From positions 243,660-307,659 of the forward strand of contig NZ_FXAJ01000004.1 in the NCBI RefSeq assembly GCF_900177535.1: DNA of 64,000 nt, in the 5' to 3' direction. A model generated the notes under the pieces. The model saw only the letters and a list, made by a program, of their open reading frames with translations, was not told the origin of the DNA and did not search any database. This document shows positions 36,592 to 45,351 of this stretch, in pieces. Source of the stretch: Priestia filamentosa (lineage in GTDB: Bacteria; Bacillota; Bacilli; Bacillales; Bacillaceae_H). Position 1 is the stretch's first letter. The number at the start of each line of letters is the position of its first letter. Position numbers and translations under genes: made by a program.

Positions 36592-37199
36592 TTTCCATCA
36601 CCAGGCTTTCTTTTTGTTGAAGGGCTGTTTGCTGATAAGTTGACGGTCATTACAACGTGACTTGCTTCTTTGTGAGAAGAAAGAAAAGCATCCTTAATTG
36701 TCCTGAAAATAGTGTGCGTATCGCCATCAAGATGTGTTGCATAGTGAACACCAGCAACAAATACTCCCTCGTCTTTTGCTGTGTTAACGCCATCCACAAT
36801 CACGTCCATATAGTGAGGAATCCCCATTGGATAAAGAGCGAACTGCATAGCTGTTTCAATCGAAATATCCTTGCTTTTCTCCTCGTTTAAGAGCACATCA
36901 TCTTCGGATAAGTAAACATCACCTTCAGAATCTCCAGGACATCCAACAGAGAAGGAACCATTCAATACAACGTGAGTTCCTGTTTTAGCTGCATGAAGAT
37001 AAATAGCTTTTACAACGTCGAAAACATGTTCATTCCTTCCGCGTACACATGTGCTCACATTATCCGTTTTAATCCATACTTTTGATGTATCAACCTCTCT
37101 TAGCGCCGTTTTAATCACTTCAATAAAGTTATCGCACATTGGATAAAGAGAGAAGCGACATCCATAGATCCTACTTGTTCCACAAAGCTGTTCATTCAT
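36588..37199 (-). CDS. ykoF: Thiamine/HMP-binding protein YkoF
   Basis: The 203-residue cytoplasmic protein has two ferredoxin-like repeats, visible as SRIYGCRFSLYPMCDNFIEVI and, in the second half, AMQFALYPMGIPHYMDVIVDG, both with the LYPM motif. The B. subtilis protein binds thiamine. It heads ykoF-E-D-C, behind AGGAGGA and downstream of the riboswitch. Confidence 0.9.
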   Translation of the reverse strand: MNEQLCGTSRIYGCRFSLYPMCDNFIEVIKTALREVDTSKVWIKTDNVSTCVRGRNEHVFDVVKAIYLHAAKTGTHVVLNGSFSVGCPGDSEGDVYLSEDDVLLNEEKSKDISIETAMQFALYPMGIPHYMDVIVDGVNTAKDEGVFVAGVHYATHLDGDTHTIFRTIKDAFLSSHKEASHVVMTVNLSANSPSTKRKPGDGK

Positions 37200-37228
37200 T
37201 TCTACTTCCTCCTAAAAGTTTATGAACA

Positions 37229-37262
37229 CAAAAAAACTGCATCTTAAGGAAGATGCAGTAAA
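37229..37262 (-). terminator. Riboswitch-controlled terminator ahead of ykoF
   Basis: On the minus strand ACTGCATCTT pairs with AAGATGCAGT and T7 follows, between the TPP riboswitch and the ykoF start. Confidence 0.9.
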
Positions 37263-37302
37263 ATAGACAAAAATGTAGAGTCAATCAACATAAAAGTCGT
37301 AT

Positions 37303-37400
37303 ATTGCTACACTTCCCCACGCTAGTATTATCTAGATCGGGTTATAAGGGATCGGAACAAAAATTCACATCTCAGCTAATTAGCACCCCTAGTGCGTTGT
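37303..37400 (-). ncRNA. TPP riboswitch (THI box)
   Basis: Reading the minus strand, the diagnostic blocks occur in order: ACTAGGGGTGC, then GCTGAGAT, then CCCTTATAACCCGATCTAG and TAATACTAGCGTGGGGAAG. These are the conserved pyrimidine- and pyrophosphate-binding segments of the THI box. With the terminator just downstream, thiamine pyrophosphate should stop transcription of ykoFEDC. Confidence 0.96.
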
Positions 37401-37467
37401 ACTATACAGTTTTTTCGCTTATACACATCATAAAAGAAAGATACTTTTTTGTAAATAGAAAGATAGA

Positions 37468-38685
37468 TTACAGACCAGCGGAAATTTGCGTAGGCCGCTT
37501 TTTTTTCTTTCTTTTAATGCTAGGAATCTTCAAATATGTCCAAAGTCTCCAAATCCATTCTAAAGGTCCAATAATGAAGAATTGGAGCCACAGTTTGCTA
37601 AGGAAAAGCTGAATCGTAAAGAAAACAAGGGTAAATACGATACCGCTTGTAACCCCTACTTTACTGAATAATCCAAATCCATATCCATAAAAAAGGAAGG
37701 TAAAGAAGATGGATTGAGAAAGATAGTTTGTTAGAGAAAGTTTTCCAGCTCGAGCTAACGCATTAGATAGCTTTTTCCATCGATTACTATAGGTTAAAAG
37801 AGCAATGCTTGAAATATAAAAAATGGCGACAAGAGGAGCTCCTAATGAAGCACTAAGACCTTCTAAACTTTCATTTTGCAAAAATTGTGGGACGATTTTT
37901 AATGGAAATCCAATGAGAAGAGAAATCCACCACATTTTCTTATAAAGAGAAACATAGCGATCTGGCTCATGCAGCCACCTCTTAGCAGCAACATATGCTC
38001 CTAAAAAGAACATAGGAAGAGAAGCAAGAACACCAAAGATACCAAAAGCAATCATCTCTCCATCGCTTGTATCTTCAAAAGGCATACTATTGTTTCTAAA
38101 ATGAACAACTTCACTATAAGAGCCTGTTGCATATACTTCTTTTTCTTGTGCAAGGTAGGAAGGACTTGCTTCTAGAGTATCTTCACTTCCTTCCTCGGCA
38201 GGAATAAATGAAAAGGCGCTCATCAAACCGATAATTACAAGAGCAATTGTAAGCCATACTTTTGGTTTGCACCAGAGAAACAAAAATAAACAAAAGCCGC
38301 ATAAAGCGTAAGATGTTAAAATATCACCTTCCCAAATATAAGTTCCATGTAAAAGTCCAAATGCGAGAAGAAGAAGGAGGCGGCGTAAGTAAACGGTCCA
38401 AAAACGTCGCTGTTTTTCTCGACTTCGATCTCTTAAAATCATAACACCAAATCCAAATAGAAAAGAAAAAAGGGTTACAAAGCTTCCGGTACCGAAAATA
38501 TTAATGAAGGAGGCTGAAATCTTTTCCAATCCTTGAGCTGTTTCAATATATTCATATTCACCAAATAGTCCATATTGAAAAATGAGCATATTAACAAGCA
38601 AAATTCCAAAGAGAGCAAAGCCTCTCATTGTATCAACAGAAGAAATTCGTTCAGCACCTCTGAGAGGGGAAAGAGCATTTTTCAT
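37468..38685 (-). CDS. DUF418 membrane protein (YeiB-like)
   Basis: The 405-residue protein has about ten transmembrane helices, the N-terminal family motif DTMRGFALFGILLVNM (residues about 17-32) and the C-terminal DUF418 region with GPLEWIWRLWTY. Family members resemble acyltransferase-3 membrane proteins but the function is unknown. ATG 38685 follows AAGGAG; a longer frame to 38736 has no binding site. It is transcribed away from the following two-component system. Confidence 0.85.
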   Translation of the reverse strand: MKNALSPLRGAERISSVDTMRGFALFGILLVNMLIFQYGLFGEYEYIETAQGLEKISASFINIFGTGSFVTLFSFLFGFGVMILRDRSREKQRRFWTVYLRRLLLLLAFGLLHGTYIWEGDILTSYALCGFCLFLFLWCKPKVWLTIALVIIGLMSAFSFIPAEEGSEDTLEASPSYLAQEKEVYATGSYSEVVHFRNNSMPFEDTSDGEMIAFGIFGVLASLPMFFLGAYVAAKRWLHEPDRYVSLYKKMWWISLLIGFPLKIVPQFLQNESLEGLSASLGAPLVAIFYISSIALLTYSNRWKKLSNALARAGKLSLTNYLSQSIFFTFLFYGYGFGLFSKVGVTSGIVFTLVFFTIQLFLSKLWLQFFIIGPLEWIWRLWTYLKIPSIKRKKKKRPTQISAGL

Positions 38686-38865
38686 ATATTTAATCTCCTT
38701 TATATAAGTTCTAACTCCACTATATCGTATGAACATTACCAGCCTTCAACTACTAGCTTAACAATACCTTAATTATGGTTAAATAGTCATAAAAAGTAAT
38801 TCTCAATTTTTTAGGATAATGCTACGATTGGATTATTAGGAATAATGTTCCAAGGAGTGTTAGTG

Positions 38866-39582
38866 ATGAACAATGAAAAAATATTACTTGTTGATGATGA
38901 GAAGGCTTTAACAGAAATGCTTGGTGTTGTACTAAAGAAAGAAGGCTTTTCAAATATTAAAATAGCTCATAACGTAAAGGACGCGTTTTCATATTGTAAG
39001 CAAGAACAGTTTGATTTAATTGTGTTAGATATTATGCTTCCAGATGGCTCTGGATTTGACTTGTGTCCGCAAATTAGGCAGCTTACAAATGCCCCTATTT
39101 TATTTTTAACGGCACGTCAGTCAGATCTTGATAAATTAACAGGATTTGCGATTGGAGGAGATGACTATATTACAAAGCCATTTAATCCGCTTGAAGTTGT
39201 GGCCCGCATTAAAGCACAGCTAAGACGTCGTGGATTAAATGAAGCAGAAGTCACACGTGAGCAAGAACAGTTTTCATTTGGAAACGTGATGATCTGTGAA
39301 CGAGCAGGAGAGCTTACAGTGAAAGGACAAAAAATAGAGTGTCCTGCTCAAGTTTTTCAGCTTCTTCTCTTTTTTTGTAAGCATCCAAATCAAGTGTTTA
39401 GCAAAGCACAAATTTATGAGAAAGTATGGAACGAACGGATTATTGAAGGTGATGAAAATACGGTAATGGTTCATATTCGTCGCATTCGGGAACGAATTGA
39501 AGAAAATCCAAGTAAGCCAAAACATCTAGTAACGGTAAGAGGACTCGGGTATAAGCTTATGACGGAAGGAACTTTGTCATGA
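38866..39582 (+). CDS. OmpR-family response regulator
   Basis: The 238-residue regulator has a receiver domain with acidic pocket LLVDDE, phospho-Asp in LIVLDIMLPDG (near residue 54), switch Thr in FLTARQS and Lys in YITKPFNP. A winged-helix DNA-binding domain follows (residues about 140-235, with VMVHIRRIRERIEENP). ATG 38866 follows AAGGAG by eight bases. Its stop overlaps the kinase start by ATGA. Pair size and order resemble YvrH-YvrG of B. subtilis, but identity is not certain. Confidence 0.92.
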   Translation: MNNEKILLVDDEKALTEMLGVVLKKEGFSNIKIAHNVKDAFSYCKQEQFDLIVLDIMLPDGSGFDLCPQIRQLTNAPILFLTARQSDLDKLTGFAIGGDDYITKPFNPLEVVARIKAQLRRRGLNEAEVTREQEQFSFGNVMICERAGELTVKGQKIECPAQVFQLLLFFCKHPNQVFSKAQIYEKVWNERIIEGDENTVMVHIRRIRERIEENPSKPKHLVTVRGLGYKLMTEGTLS

Positions 39583-41333
39583 AATTAAAAGGAAGGTTTA
39601 TTTTTCATTATGGATGGCAATCGTTACTTTCTATGATACTCGTTCTTCTTGTCACTTTTGGTGCTTTTATGTTTCTTGGATTTGGTATGGGAGAGTATGA
39701 AATGAAACGAGACTTTGCTAGAGGTGGCCTTGAATACATGGGAGATTTTATGGAGGAAGGAGAAGTAGAAGTAAAATTCAGCCAAAAATATTTAGATGCT
39801 ATTAAAGAACATGGAGGCTGGCTCCAAGTATTAGATAATAAAGGGCATGTAAAAGCCTCTTTTTATACTCCTAGTGATGTTCCAACACGCTACAATCCAG
39901 CAGAACTTGCAGATAAATGGGAAAGAAGAACTGAGTCAAACTATCAACTTTTTCTTTATCGAGGAAGCAGTGAGAAGTATACGCTTCTTTACGGTGAAAA
40001 ACCAAAAGCTGAGCAGTGGATTGAAAAAGCTAAACAGGATGGGGAAGTTAAAGAAGGAGAATTGATACTTCCAGAACAGTTGAAAAAAGAGTTAAGAAAA
40101 AATGATGCTTCTCTTCAAGTGTTTAGTAAAGATGGGGGAGAAGAATTCTCTTTTAATAAAACTAAATATAGTAAAGATCAATATACTTTAGAAGATTTAA
40201 CATCTAATGCCACATATGACGCAAGATATGAAACAGACATTTCTTCTCGCTATGATAAAGAGACAGGAAGAACATGGGTCGTAAATGTCCCGCATGATAC
40301 TCAGATTCAATTTCCGTATAGCAATGCTCAATCGTTTGAAGAATACGCCATACACATCTTTATTTTTGTAGCCGTTATTATTTTAATGATGTGGATCCTC
40401 TTTGCTCTTTGGTATTCAAGGCGTCTTACAAAACCAACGCTACATATGGTGGAATGGCTTCATAATTTAGCCTACGGTAAGTATGAAGAACCGTTAACAA
40501 AGAGAAAAGAAAGCAAAGCTTTTAAGAAAAATGGAAAGTTAAAAAGGTCGTATCGCCTTTTCCGGGAAGTCAACACATCCCTTGCTCATTTAACTGAAAA
40601 GCTTCGTTCCAACAAAGAAATGCGCCTTCGGATTGACGAGATGCGCGAAGAATGGATTACAGGGCTTTCTCACGATTTAAAAACTCCACTTGCTTCGATT
40701 AACGGATATGCACAGCTTCTTGTAGCAGATGAGCAGTATAATTGGAGTAAGGAAGAGGCTCAAAAGTTTGCTCGGACAATTTTACAAAAAGGAGCGTATA
40801 TGTCTGAGCTTATTAATGATTTAAATTTAACGTACAGACTTCAAAATGATCAAATTTCACTTGACTATGAACAGGTGGAATTGAATGAATTTGTAAGGCG
40901 CTGTGTCATTTCGTTTATTAATGATCCAAGTCATGGCCAGCACCTTCATTTTGAAAGTTATCAAGAATCTATTTATGTTTCTATTGATCAAGCGTTATTT
41001 CAGCGCGTGTTAGAAAACATTATTGCAAATGCCATTAAGCATAATGAGAAAGGTACAAATGTGTGGGTGTCTATTTTGGCTACAAAAGAGGATGTTTTTA
41101 TTAGCGTAAAAGACAATGGTTCAGGAATGAGCGAAGAGACAAAAATTAACCTGTTTCAACGCTATTACAGGGGAACAAACACAGAAGAGCGAAGCTATGG
41201 AACAGGTCTTGGGATGGCGATATCTAAACAAATTACACAATTACACGGCGCGGAAATTAATGTAGAAAGCGAAGTTGGGAAAGGAACGACAATTACAGTA
41301 AGTTTCACAAGTGTTCTTCATAACGCATCTTAA
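39579..41333 (+). CDS. Sensor histidine kinase with large extracellular domain
   Basis: The 584-residue kinase has TM1 at about residues 13-35, a 220-residue extracytoplasmic sensor, TM2 at about 259-281, a linker, the HisKA motif SHDLKTPLASI (His near 365) and HATPase boxes N (ENIIANAIKHNE), G1 (DNGSGM) and G2 (GTGLGMAIS). It is the partner of the overlapping response regulator. The signal it senses is unknown; the unusually large sensor would suit a cell-envelope ligand. Confidence 0.92.
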   Translation: MKLKGRFIFHYGWQSLLSMILVLLVTFGAFMFLGFGMGEYEMKRDFARGGLEYMGDFMEEGEVEVKFSQKYLDAIKEHGGWLQVLDNKGHVKASFYTPSDVPTRYNPAELADKWERRTESNYQLFLYRGSSEKYTLLYGEKPKAEQWIEKAKQDGEVKEGELILPEQLKKELRKNDASLQVFSKDGGEEFSFNKTKYSKDQYTLEDLTSNATYDARYETDISSRYDKETGRTWVVNVPHDTQIQFPYSNAQSFEEYAIHIFIFVAVIILMMWILFALWYSRRLTKPTLHMVEWLHNLAYGKYEEPLTKRKESKAFKKNGKLKRSYRLFREVNTSLAHLTEKLRSNKEMRLRIDEMREEWITGLSHDLKTPLASINGYAQLLVADEQYNWSKEEAQKFARTILQKGAYMSELINDLNLTYRLQNDQISLDYEQVELNEFVRRCVISFINDPSHGQHLHFESYQESIYVSIDQALFQRVLENIIANAIKHNEKGTNVWVSILATKEDVFISVKDNGSGMSEETKINLFQRYYRGTNTEERSYGTGLGMAISKQITQLHGAEINVESEVGKGTTITVSFTSVLHNAS

Positions 41334-41342
41334 TTTAAAGGA

Positions 41343-41885
41343 GTGGAAAGCGTACTTATTGAAGTATTAAAAGTAGGAGTGAATTTTTTAATCGAGCTTT
41401 TTTCTGGAGATCTTCCTTCTTTATATTATATATGGTTTGTTGTTCTGTTTTTACTCTATTTTTCTCTTGGACTAATTATAAATCGCTTTTCAACCTTGAA
41501 ATATAAAGGGTGGGAGCTCATTGCTGGCTTTAATATTGGTATTGTTATACATATTTCATTAGCAAAGTTTCTTTCAATAATTGTAGAAGATGCCATAAAA
41601 AGCCCGAGTGCTATTTCTTATTATTTTCTTGGCTTAGTTATGCTGACAGGAAGCGTTATCGTTGAAACCTTATATCGTTGGATTAGAGTCAAAGCAAAAA
41701 GACCACTTGTTACCTTTTTAATTTTGCCATCCTTTATTATTCTTCTTTCAATCTTCTACTTTTCAATGAAGGATATAAGTGCTATTGCGACTGCTTCAAC
41801 TTCCTTTATTGTTACGTTAAGTATTGTGACAACTGTCCTTATGATGGGCCTAATTATTTTATTAGAGAAAGGGGAATCGGCTTAA
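41343..41885 (+). CDS. Hypothetical integral membrane protein (180 aa)
   Basis: The product has about five hydrophobic helices (for example LYYIWFVVLFLLYFSLGLII and PLVTFLILPSFIILLSIFYF) and no recognised family. It begins nine bases after the kinase and is likely co-transcribed with the two-component system. The GTG at 41343 sits inside the AAAGGAGTGG sequence, so the true start is unsure. The stop lies in the terminator palindrome. Confidence 0.6.
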   Translation: MESVLIEVLKVGVNFLIELFSGDLPSLYYIWFVVLFLLYFSLGLIINRFSTLKYKGWELIAGFNIGIVIHISLAKFLSIIVEDAIKSPSAISYYFLGLVMLTGSVIVETLYRWIRVKAKRPLVTFLILPSFIILLSIFYFSMKDISAIATASTSFIVTLSIVTTVLMMGLIILLEKGESA

Positions 41886-41902
41886 GCCGATTCCTCTTTT
41901 AT
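41868..41902 (+). terminator. Terminator after the two-component operon
   Basis: The palindrome GGAATCGGCTTAAGCCGATTCC folds with a TTAA loop, extended by AAAG/CTTT pairs and followed by T4. Confidence 0.8.
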
Positions 41903-42234
41903 TGAGCACGTTTAAATGTTTCTTCTAAATGCTTACCCCATTTTAATGTGTTACCTTCCAATTCATACTTAACAGTACGTACCCCAGCTTCTGTTGAAAG
42001 CTGAAGTTCTGTTGCACTGACAATTTGATATTTACCAACTTTAACGCCTGAGCGAAGGAGTTGTCCACTAGGTGTTAGTTCCATCATTGTTCCACTTTGA
42101 GTGTTTTCCCATTTTCCTTTTATATCTCCTGCTGCTAGTGTTTGATGTGACATTGTTTCGTATACAACAGGAGCAACCATTGTCCATGATAAAATAAACA
42201 GAGAGGCAGCAACTTTAACTACCATCTTTTTCAC
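41899..42234 (-). CDS. Secreted hypothetical protein with beta-rich domain (111 aa)
   Basis: The product has a signal peptide (KKMVVKVAASLFILSW...) with a likely cleavage near TLAAG, then a short beta-strand-rich domain (IKGKWENTQSGTMMELTPSG, VGKYQIVSATELQL) that resembles small lipocalin-like domains by eye. GTG 42234 is favoured because GAAGGTGA sits at correct spacing; GTG 42243 overlaps that site. Function is unknown. Confidence 0.65.
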   Translation of the reverse strand: MKKMVVKVAASLFILSWTMVAPVVYETMSHQTLAAGDIKGKWENTQSGTMMELTPSGQLLRSGVKVGKYQIVSATELQLSTEAGVRTVKYELEGNTLKWGKHLEETFKRAQ

Positions 42235-42399
42235 TTTTCTCACCTTCTATTCAAAGTATTAAAGGTAGTATGTGGAGAATATGACTTTTTTACTCATATT
42301 TTTATAAAAAAAGCAACTTTCTTTGTTTATCTAACGTTATAGAAAATGACATGAAGAAATTTATTTTCTATTATATAAGTGAGAAAGAGAGGAGAGGGA

Positions 42400-42605
42400 A
42401 CAAGAAGAGAATAAATATGTTAGAAGTTCTTACATAAAGGTGGAGAGAAAAGAGAGTTTCTTTTATTATAAAAATAAGATTAGATTGTCTCCTGAAGATG
42501 TATCTTATCTCTCAGTATACATACTGAGGTTCCCTACACCCAAATCCCCATCTTTTGTTATTTTGGGAAAGCCCCACTTCTACTTGGAAAGAAGCGGGGT
42601 TCTTA
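42400..42605. other. Unexplained structured intergenic stretch
   Basis: It holds an 8-bp perfect dyad CTCAGTAT-AC-ATACTGAG (42511-42528) and, 40 bp on, a hairpin AGCCCCACTTCT / AGAAGCGGGGTT (42570-42601) that is not followed by a T tract. A 93-residue GTG frame from 42440 overlaps the next gene and looks spurious. The order of a dyad, then a GAAAGCCCC..GGGGTTC hairpin, is reminiscent of right ends of IS200/IS605-family elements, but no transposase or TnpB remnant is seen. The hairpin could serve as a weak terminator of the minus-strand gene at 42607. Confidence 0.35.
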
Positions 42606-42606
42606 C

Positions 42607-43701
42607 TTATGTTCTTTGTTTATCTGTTCTTTGTTCTAAACGCTTGAAAAAAGCTTGCTTAAAGAGCCACCTCAGAAATGGGGGCATAAGAAATAAAATG
42701 AATAAGATGCGAAACAGTTGAAAACTTGTTACAACAGCTAGTGATGCTTTAACTTCTTCTGCTACAACGGCCATTTCAGCCATTCCTCCAGGCGCCACAC
42801 TTAAGAAAGCAGTTGTTATAGGAATGTTAAAAAATAAAAAAAGAAGCATTCCGGAAAGAAAAGAAAACAAAATAAGTGAAAAAGCTGTGAGAATGGCAAA
42901 AAAACTAAAGCGAGCTTTATGTGTGAGTTTGTTTGGTTTTAAAATGAGTCCAAGATATGTACCCATTAAGAGCTGAGCTCCATCCGTAATAAGATCAGGG
43001 GGATGTGGAGCTGTCCCGCCTGCAATAACAAAAATACCAGTTGTTAAAATAGGGCCAAGTAAGAAGCGTGTGGGAAGTTTAAAATACTTTCCGGCTATAG
43101 CACATAGCAAACCAATTAAAAGAAGCCCTATGTATGTAAAGAGATCATGAAGCGAGAAAGTAGTTAAAATATTTTTCATGGGTGTTCGTTCTTGATTGCT
43201 AAAAAAAGAAGCCAAAAATGGAACTGTGAAAACAACGGCCATAAGTCTTGTTGCTTGAATAAACGTAACAACAGTTAAATCAATTCCCTTCAGCTCTTCC
43301 CCAAGCACAATCATTTGAGAAAGACCTCCAGGAATGCTGCCTGTCAAAGTACTCTTTAAATTAATATTTGTTACCTTTGAAACATAATAAGCAAGGATGC
43401 TGCTAAATACTAAAATAAGAATTGTTAGAAGAAGCATTGATGGAAGATGATGAATCATACGAAGCAACGTCTCTTTTGTAAACGAGCGTCCAAGCATATA
43501 GCCGATCAAAAGAAGCCCTACATTTCTCAATTGAACAGGCCAAAGAAGTGGAAAGGATGAAAATCGTGAGAAGACGAGCGTTGCTGTTAATGAGCCAAGC
43601 ATCCAAGAAAGTGGAATGTGAAAAAATGAAAATATAGTACCTCCGACAACAGCAAGTATGAGTGTGATGAGTAAACGAATGGGACTTGAATAAAATAACA
43701 T
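42607..43701 (-). CDS. AbrB-type (PF05145) membrane protein
   Basis: The 364-residue membrane protein consists of two repeats, seen most clearly in the matching segments GSIPGGLSQMIVLGEELKG and SVAPGGMAEMAVVAEEVKA about 180 residues apart, each in a run of about five helices. Databases often label the family AbrB or ammonia monooxygenase; it is not related to the AbrB DNA-binding regulator. A transport role is likely but unproven. ATG 43701 follows AAAGGATA. Confidence 0.85.
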   Translation of the reverse strand: MLFYSSPIRLLITLILAVVGGTIFSFFHIPLSWMLGSLTATLVFSRFSSFPLLWPVQLRNVGLLLIGYMLGRSFTKETLLRMIHHLPSMLLLTILILVFSSILAYYVSKVTNINLKSTLTGSIPGGLSQMIVLGEELKGIDLTVVTFIQATRLMAVVFTVPFLASFFSNQERTPMKNILTTFSLHDLFTYIGLLLIGLLCAIAGKYFKLPTRFLLGPILTTGIFVIAGGTAPHPPDLITDGAQLLMGTYLGLILKPNKLTHKARFSFFAILTAFSLILFSFLSGMLLFLFFNIPITTAFLSVAPGGMAEMAVVAEEVKASLAVVTSFQLFRILFILFLMPPFLRWLFKQAFFKRLEQRTDKQRT

Positions 43702-43792
43702 GTAGAATATATCCTTTCTCTATCTACGCTGTGCGTAATATTTGAAAATAAAGACTTCTCTTATTTCCCTAGTAAATCTCTTTTTTTCTTAT

Positions 43793-43850
43793 TATAATAT
43801 AACGCAATACGTATGAAATGTCAGAGCGGATATTTCCGTTCTTTTTTTCT
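43793..43850 (+). promoter_or_regulatory. Promoter and leader attenuator candidate of the purine permease
   Basis: A TATAAT (43793-43798) is followed after about 25 nt by the hairpin AGAGCGGA / TCCGTTCT (43823-43842) and T7, all before the TTG start at 43876. The genes diverge here, so the terminator cannot belong to an upstream plus-strand gene. No purine riboswitch sequence is seen. Confidence 0.5.
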
Positions 43851-43875
43851 TTCAGCAAAAAAGGAGTGAAAGAAT

Positions 43876-45228
43876 TTGGAAAAGCAAAAGCCGGAGTCAT
43901 CAAATGATTCTTTCGCTTTTTTGGATCGTTTTTTTGAGCTATCTGCTCGAGGCACGACGGTGAAAAAAGAAATGCTGGCAGGTCTGACAACGTTTATGAC
44001 TGTAAGTTATGTTATCGTTGTAATCCCGCTTATTTTATCAGAGACAGGAATGCCAAAAGAGGCAGCATTAGCAGCTACAATTTTCGCTATTGCCTTTAGT
44101 ACTCTTCTTATGGCTCTTTGGGCGAACTTCCCAGTTGTTACAGGTCCTGGAATGGGGCTTAGCGCCTTTTTTACTTATTCCGTTGTAATCGGAGAAGGAC
44201 TTTCATGGGAAACAGCACTAGGAGCTGTTTTTATTTCAGGAGTCATCTTCTTCATCCTCACTGCAACAGGGATAAGAGGGAAGATTATTGATGCTATTCC
44301 TTCTGTGCTAAAATCTTCGATTACAGTTGGGATCGGGCTTTTTGTGGCCTTTATTGGATTAAAAAATGCCGGAATTGTTGTAGGAGACGATTCTAACTTT
44401 GTTGGGTTAGGAAAGTTAGCAAGTTCAGGTCCTATTATTGCGCTAGTAGGAGTTTTGTTATCTGCTGTTTTTATGGCACGTAAGATGAAAGGTGCTATTA
44501 TATTAGGGATTATCTTAACAACGCTTCTTGCCATGATCACAGGTGTGCAAAGTCTCCCAACTCATGTAAGTGATGTGCTCACCATCCATTTACCGAGTGT
44601 TGCGCCGACTTTTATGAAACTTGATATTGGAGCAGCATTTGCATATGGTATCTTTTCTATTGTGTTTTCATTCACAATTGTTGAACTTTTTGATACATTA
44701 GCAACACTCATCGGATTATCACGTAAAGCAGGATTAGAAGATGAGAATGGAAAGATCCCTAATTTAAATCGGGCGTTAACAGCAGATTCTATCGGTACAA
44801 TGGCAAGTGCTTTATTTGGAAGTACGGCTCTTAACACATATATTGAGAATGCGACAGGAATTACAGAAGGTGGCCGAACAGGATTAAAATCGTTAACAGT
44901 AGCTGTTTTATTTTTACTGACTCTGTTTTTAGCTCCTCTTATTCAGTTCATTCCAACTGTCGCAACAGCTCCTCCGCTTATTATTATTGGAGCGCTTATG
45001 CTTAGTGATATTAAAAATATTAATATGGAAGATTTCACAGAGCTTATTCCCGCATTTTTAACAATTGTTATGATGCCTCTTACGTTTAGTATTGCGGACG
45101 GACTTGCTTTTGGTTTTCTTGCTTATACATTTCTAAAATTATTAACAGGTCGGTATAGAGAAATTCATCCGTTTCTTTATATTATTTGTATCGCTTTTAT
45201 GATTAACTTTTATATGATTGGCCACTGA
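43876..45228 (+). CDS. NCS2/AzgA-type purine permease (PbuG/PbuO-like)
   Basis: The 450-residue transporter has about 12-14 helices, a conserved N-terminal RGTTVKKEMLAGLTTFMTVSY and the GPGMGLSAFFTY motif of the AzgA subgroup, which carries hypoxanthine, guanine or adenine. The TTG start at 43876 follows AAAGGAGTG. A terminator hairpin lies in its leader. Confidence 0.9.
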   Translation: MEKQKPESSNDSFAFLDRFFELSARGTTVKKEMLAGLTTFMTVSYVIVVIPLILSETGMPKEAALAATIFAIAFSTLLMALWANFPVVTGPGMGLSAFFTYSVVIGEGLSWETALGAVFISGVIFFILTATGIRGKIIDAIPSVLKSSITVGIGLFVAFIGLKNAGIVVGDDSNFVGLGKLASSGPIIALVGVLLSAVFMARKMKGAIILGIILTTLLAMITGVQSLPTHVSDVLTIHLPSVAPTFMKLDIGAAFAYGIFSIVFSFTIVELFDTLATLIGLSRKAGLEDENGKIPNLNRALTADSIGTMASALFGSTALNTYIENATGITEGGRTGLKSLTVAVLFLLTLFLAPLIQFIPTVATAPPLIIIGALMLSDIKNINMEDFTELIPAFLTIVMMPLTFSIADGLAFGFLAYTFLKLLTGRYREIHPFLYIICIAFMINFYMIGH

Positions 45229-45260
45229 TGGAAAAAGACTAGGTCTTTTTCCATTTTTTT
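45229..45260 (+). terminator. Terminator of the purine permease
   Basis: A 10-bp stem GGAAAAAGAC / GTCTTTTTCC with a TAG loop and T7. Confidence 0.92.
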
Positions 45261-45351
45261 ATTTTGTCCGTTAAATTCATTCTTTCAGGAAAGCTGGAAA
45301 GGAGTTACAATAAACATTGGATATGTGAATAAGGGGAAATCAGGTGAAAAA

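Noticed and set aside
42440..42721. A 93-residue plus-strand frame starting with GTG
   Set aside because: It overlaps the conserved AbrB-type gene on the other strand by more than 110 bp and crosses the hairpin at 42570. No family resemblance is seen and composition looks random.
44175..44540. A 121-residue minus-strand frame inside the purine permease gene
   Set aside because: It is a shadow of the conserved NCS2 gene, made of Pro/Thr/Ile-rich translation of membrane codons, with no start signal of its own. Similar shadows at 45594-45986 and 3360-3668 were dismissed for the same reason.
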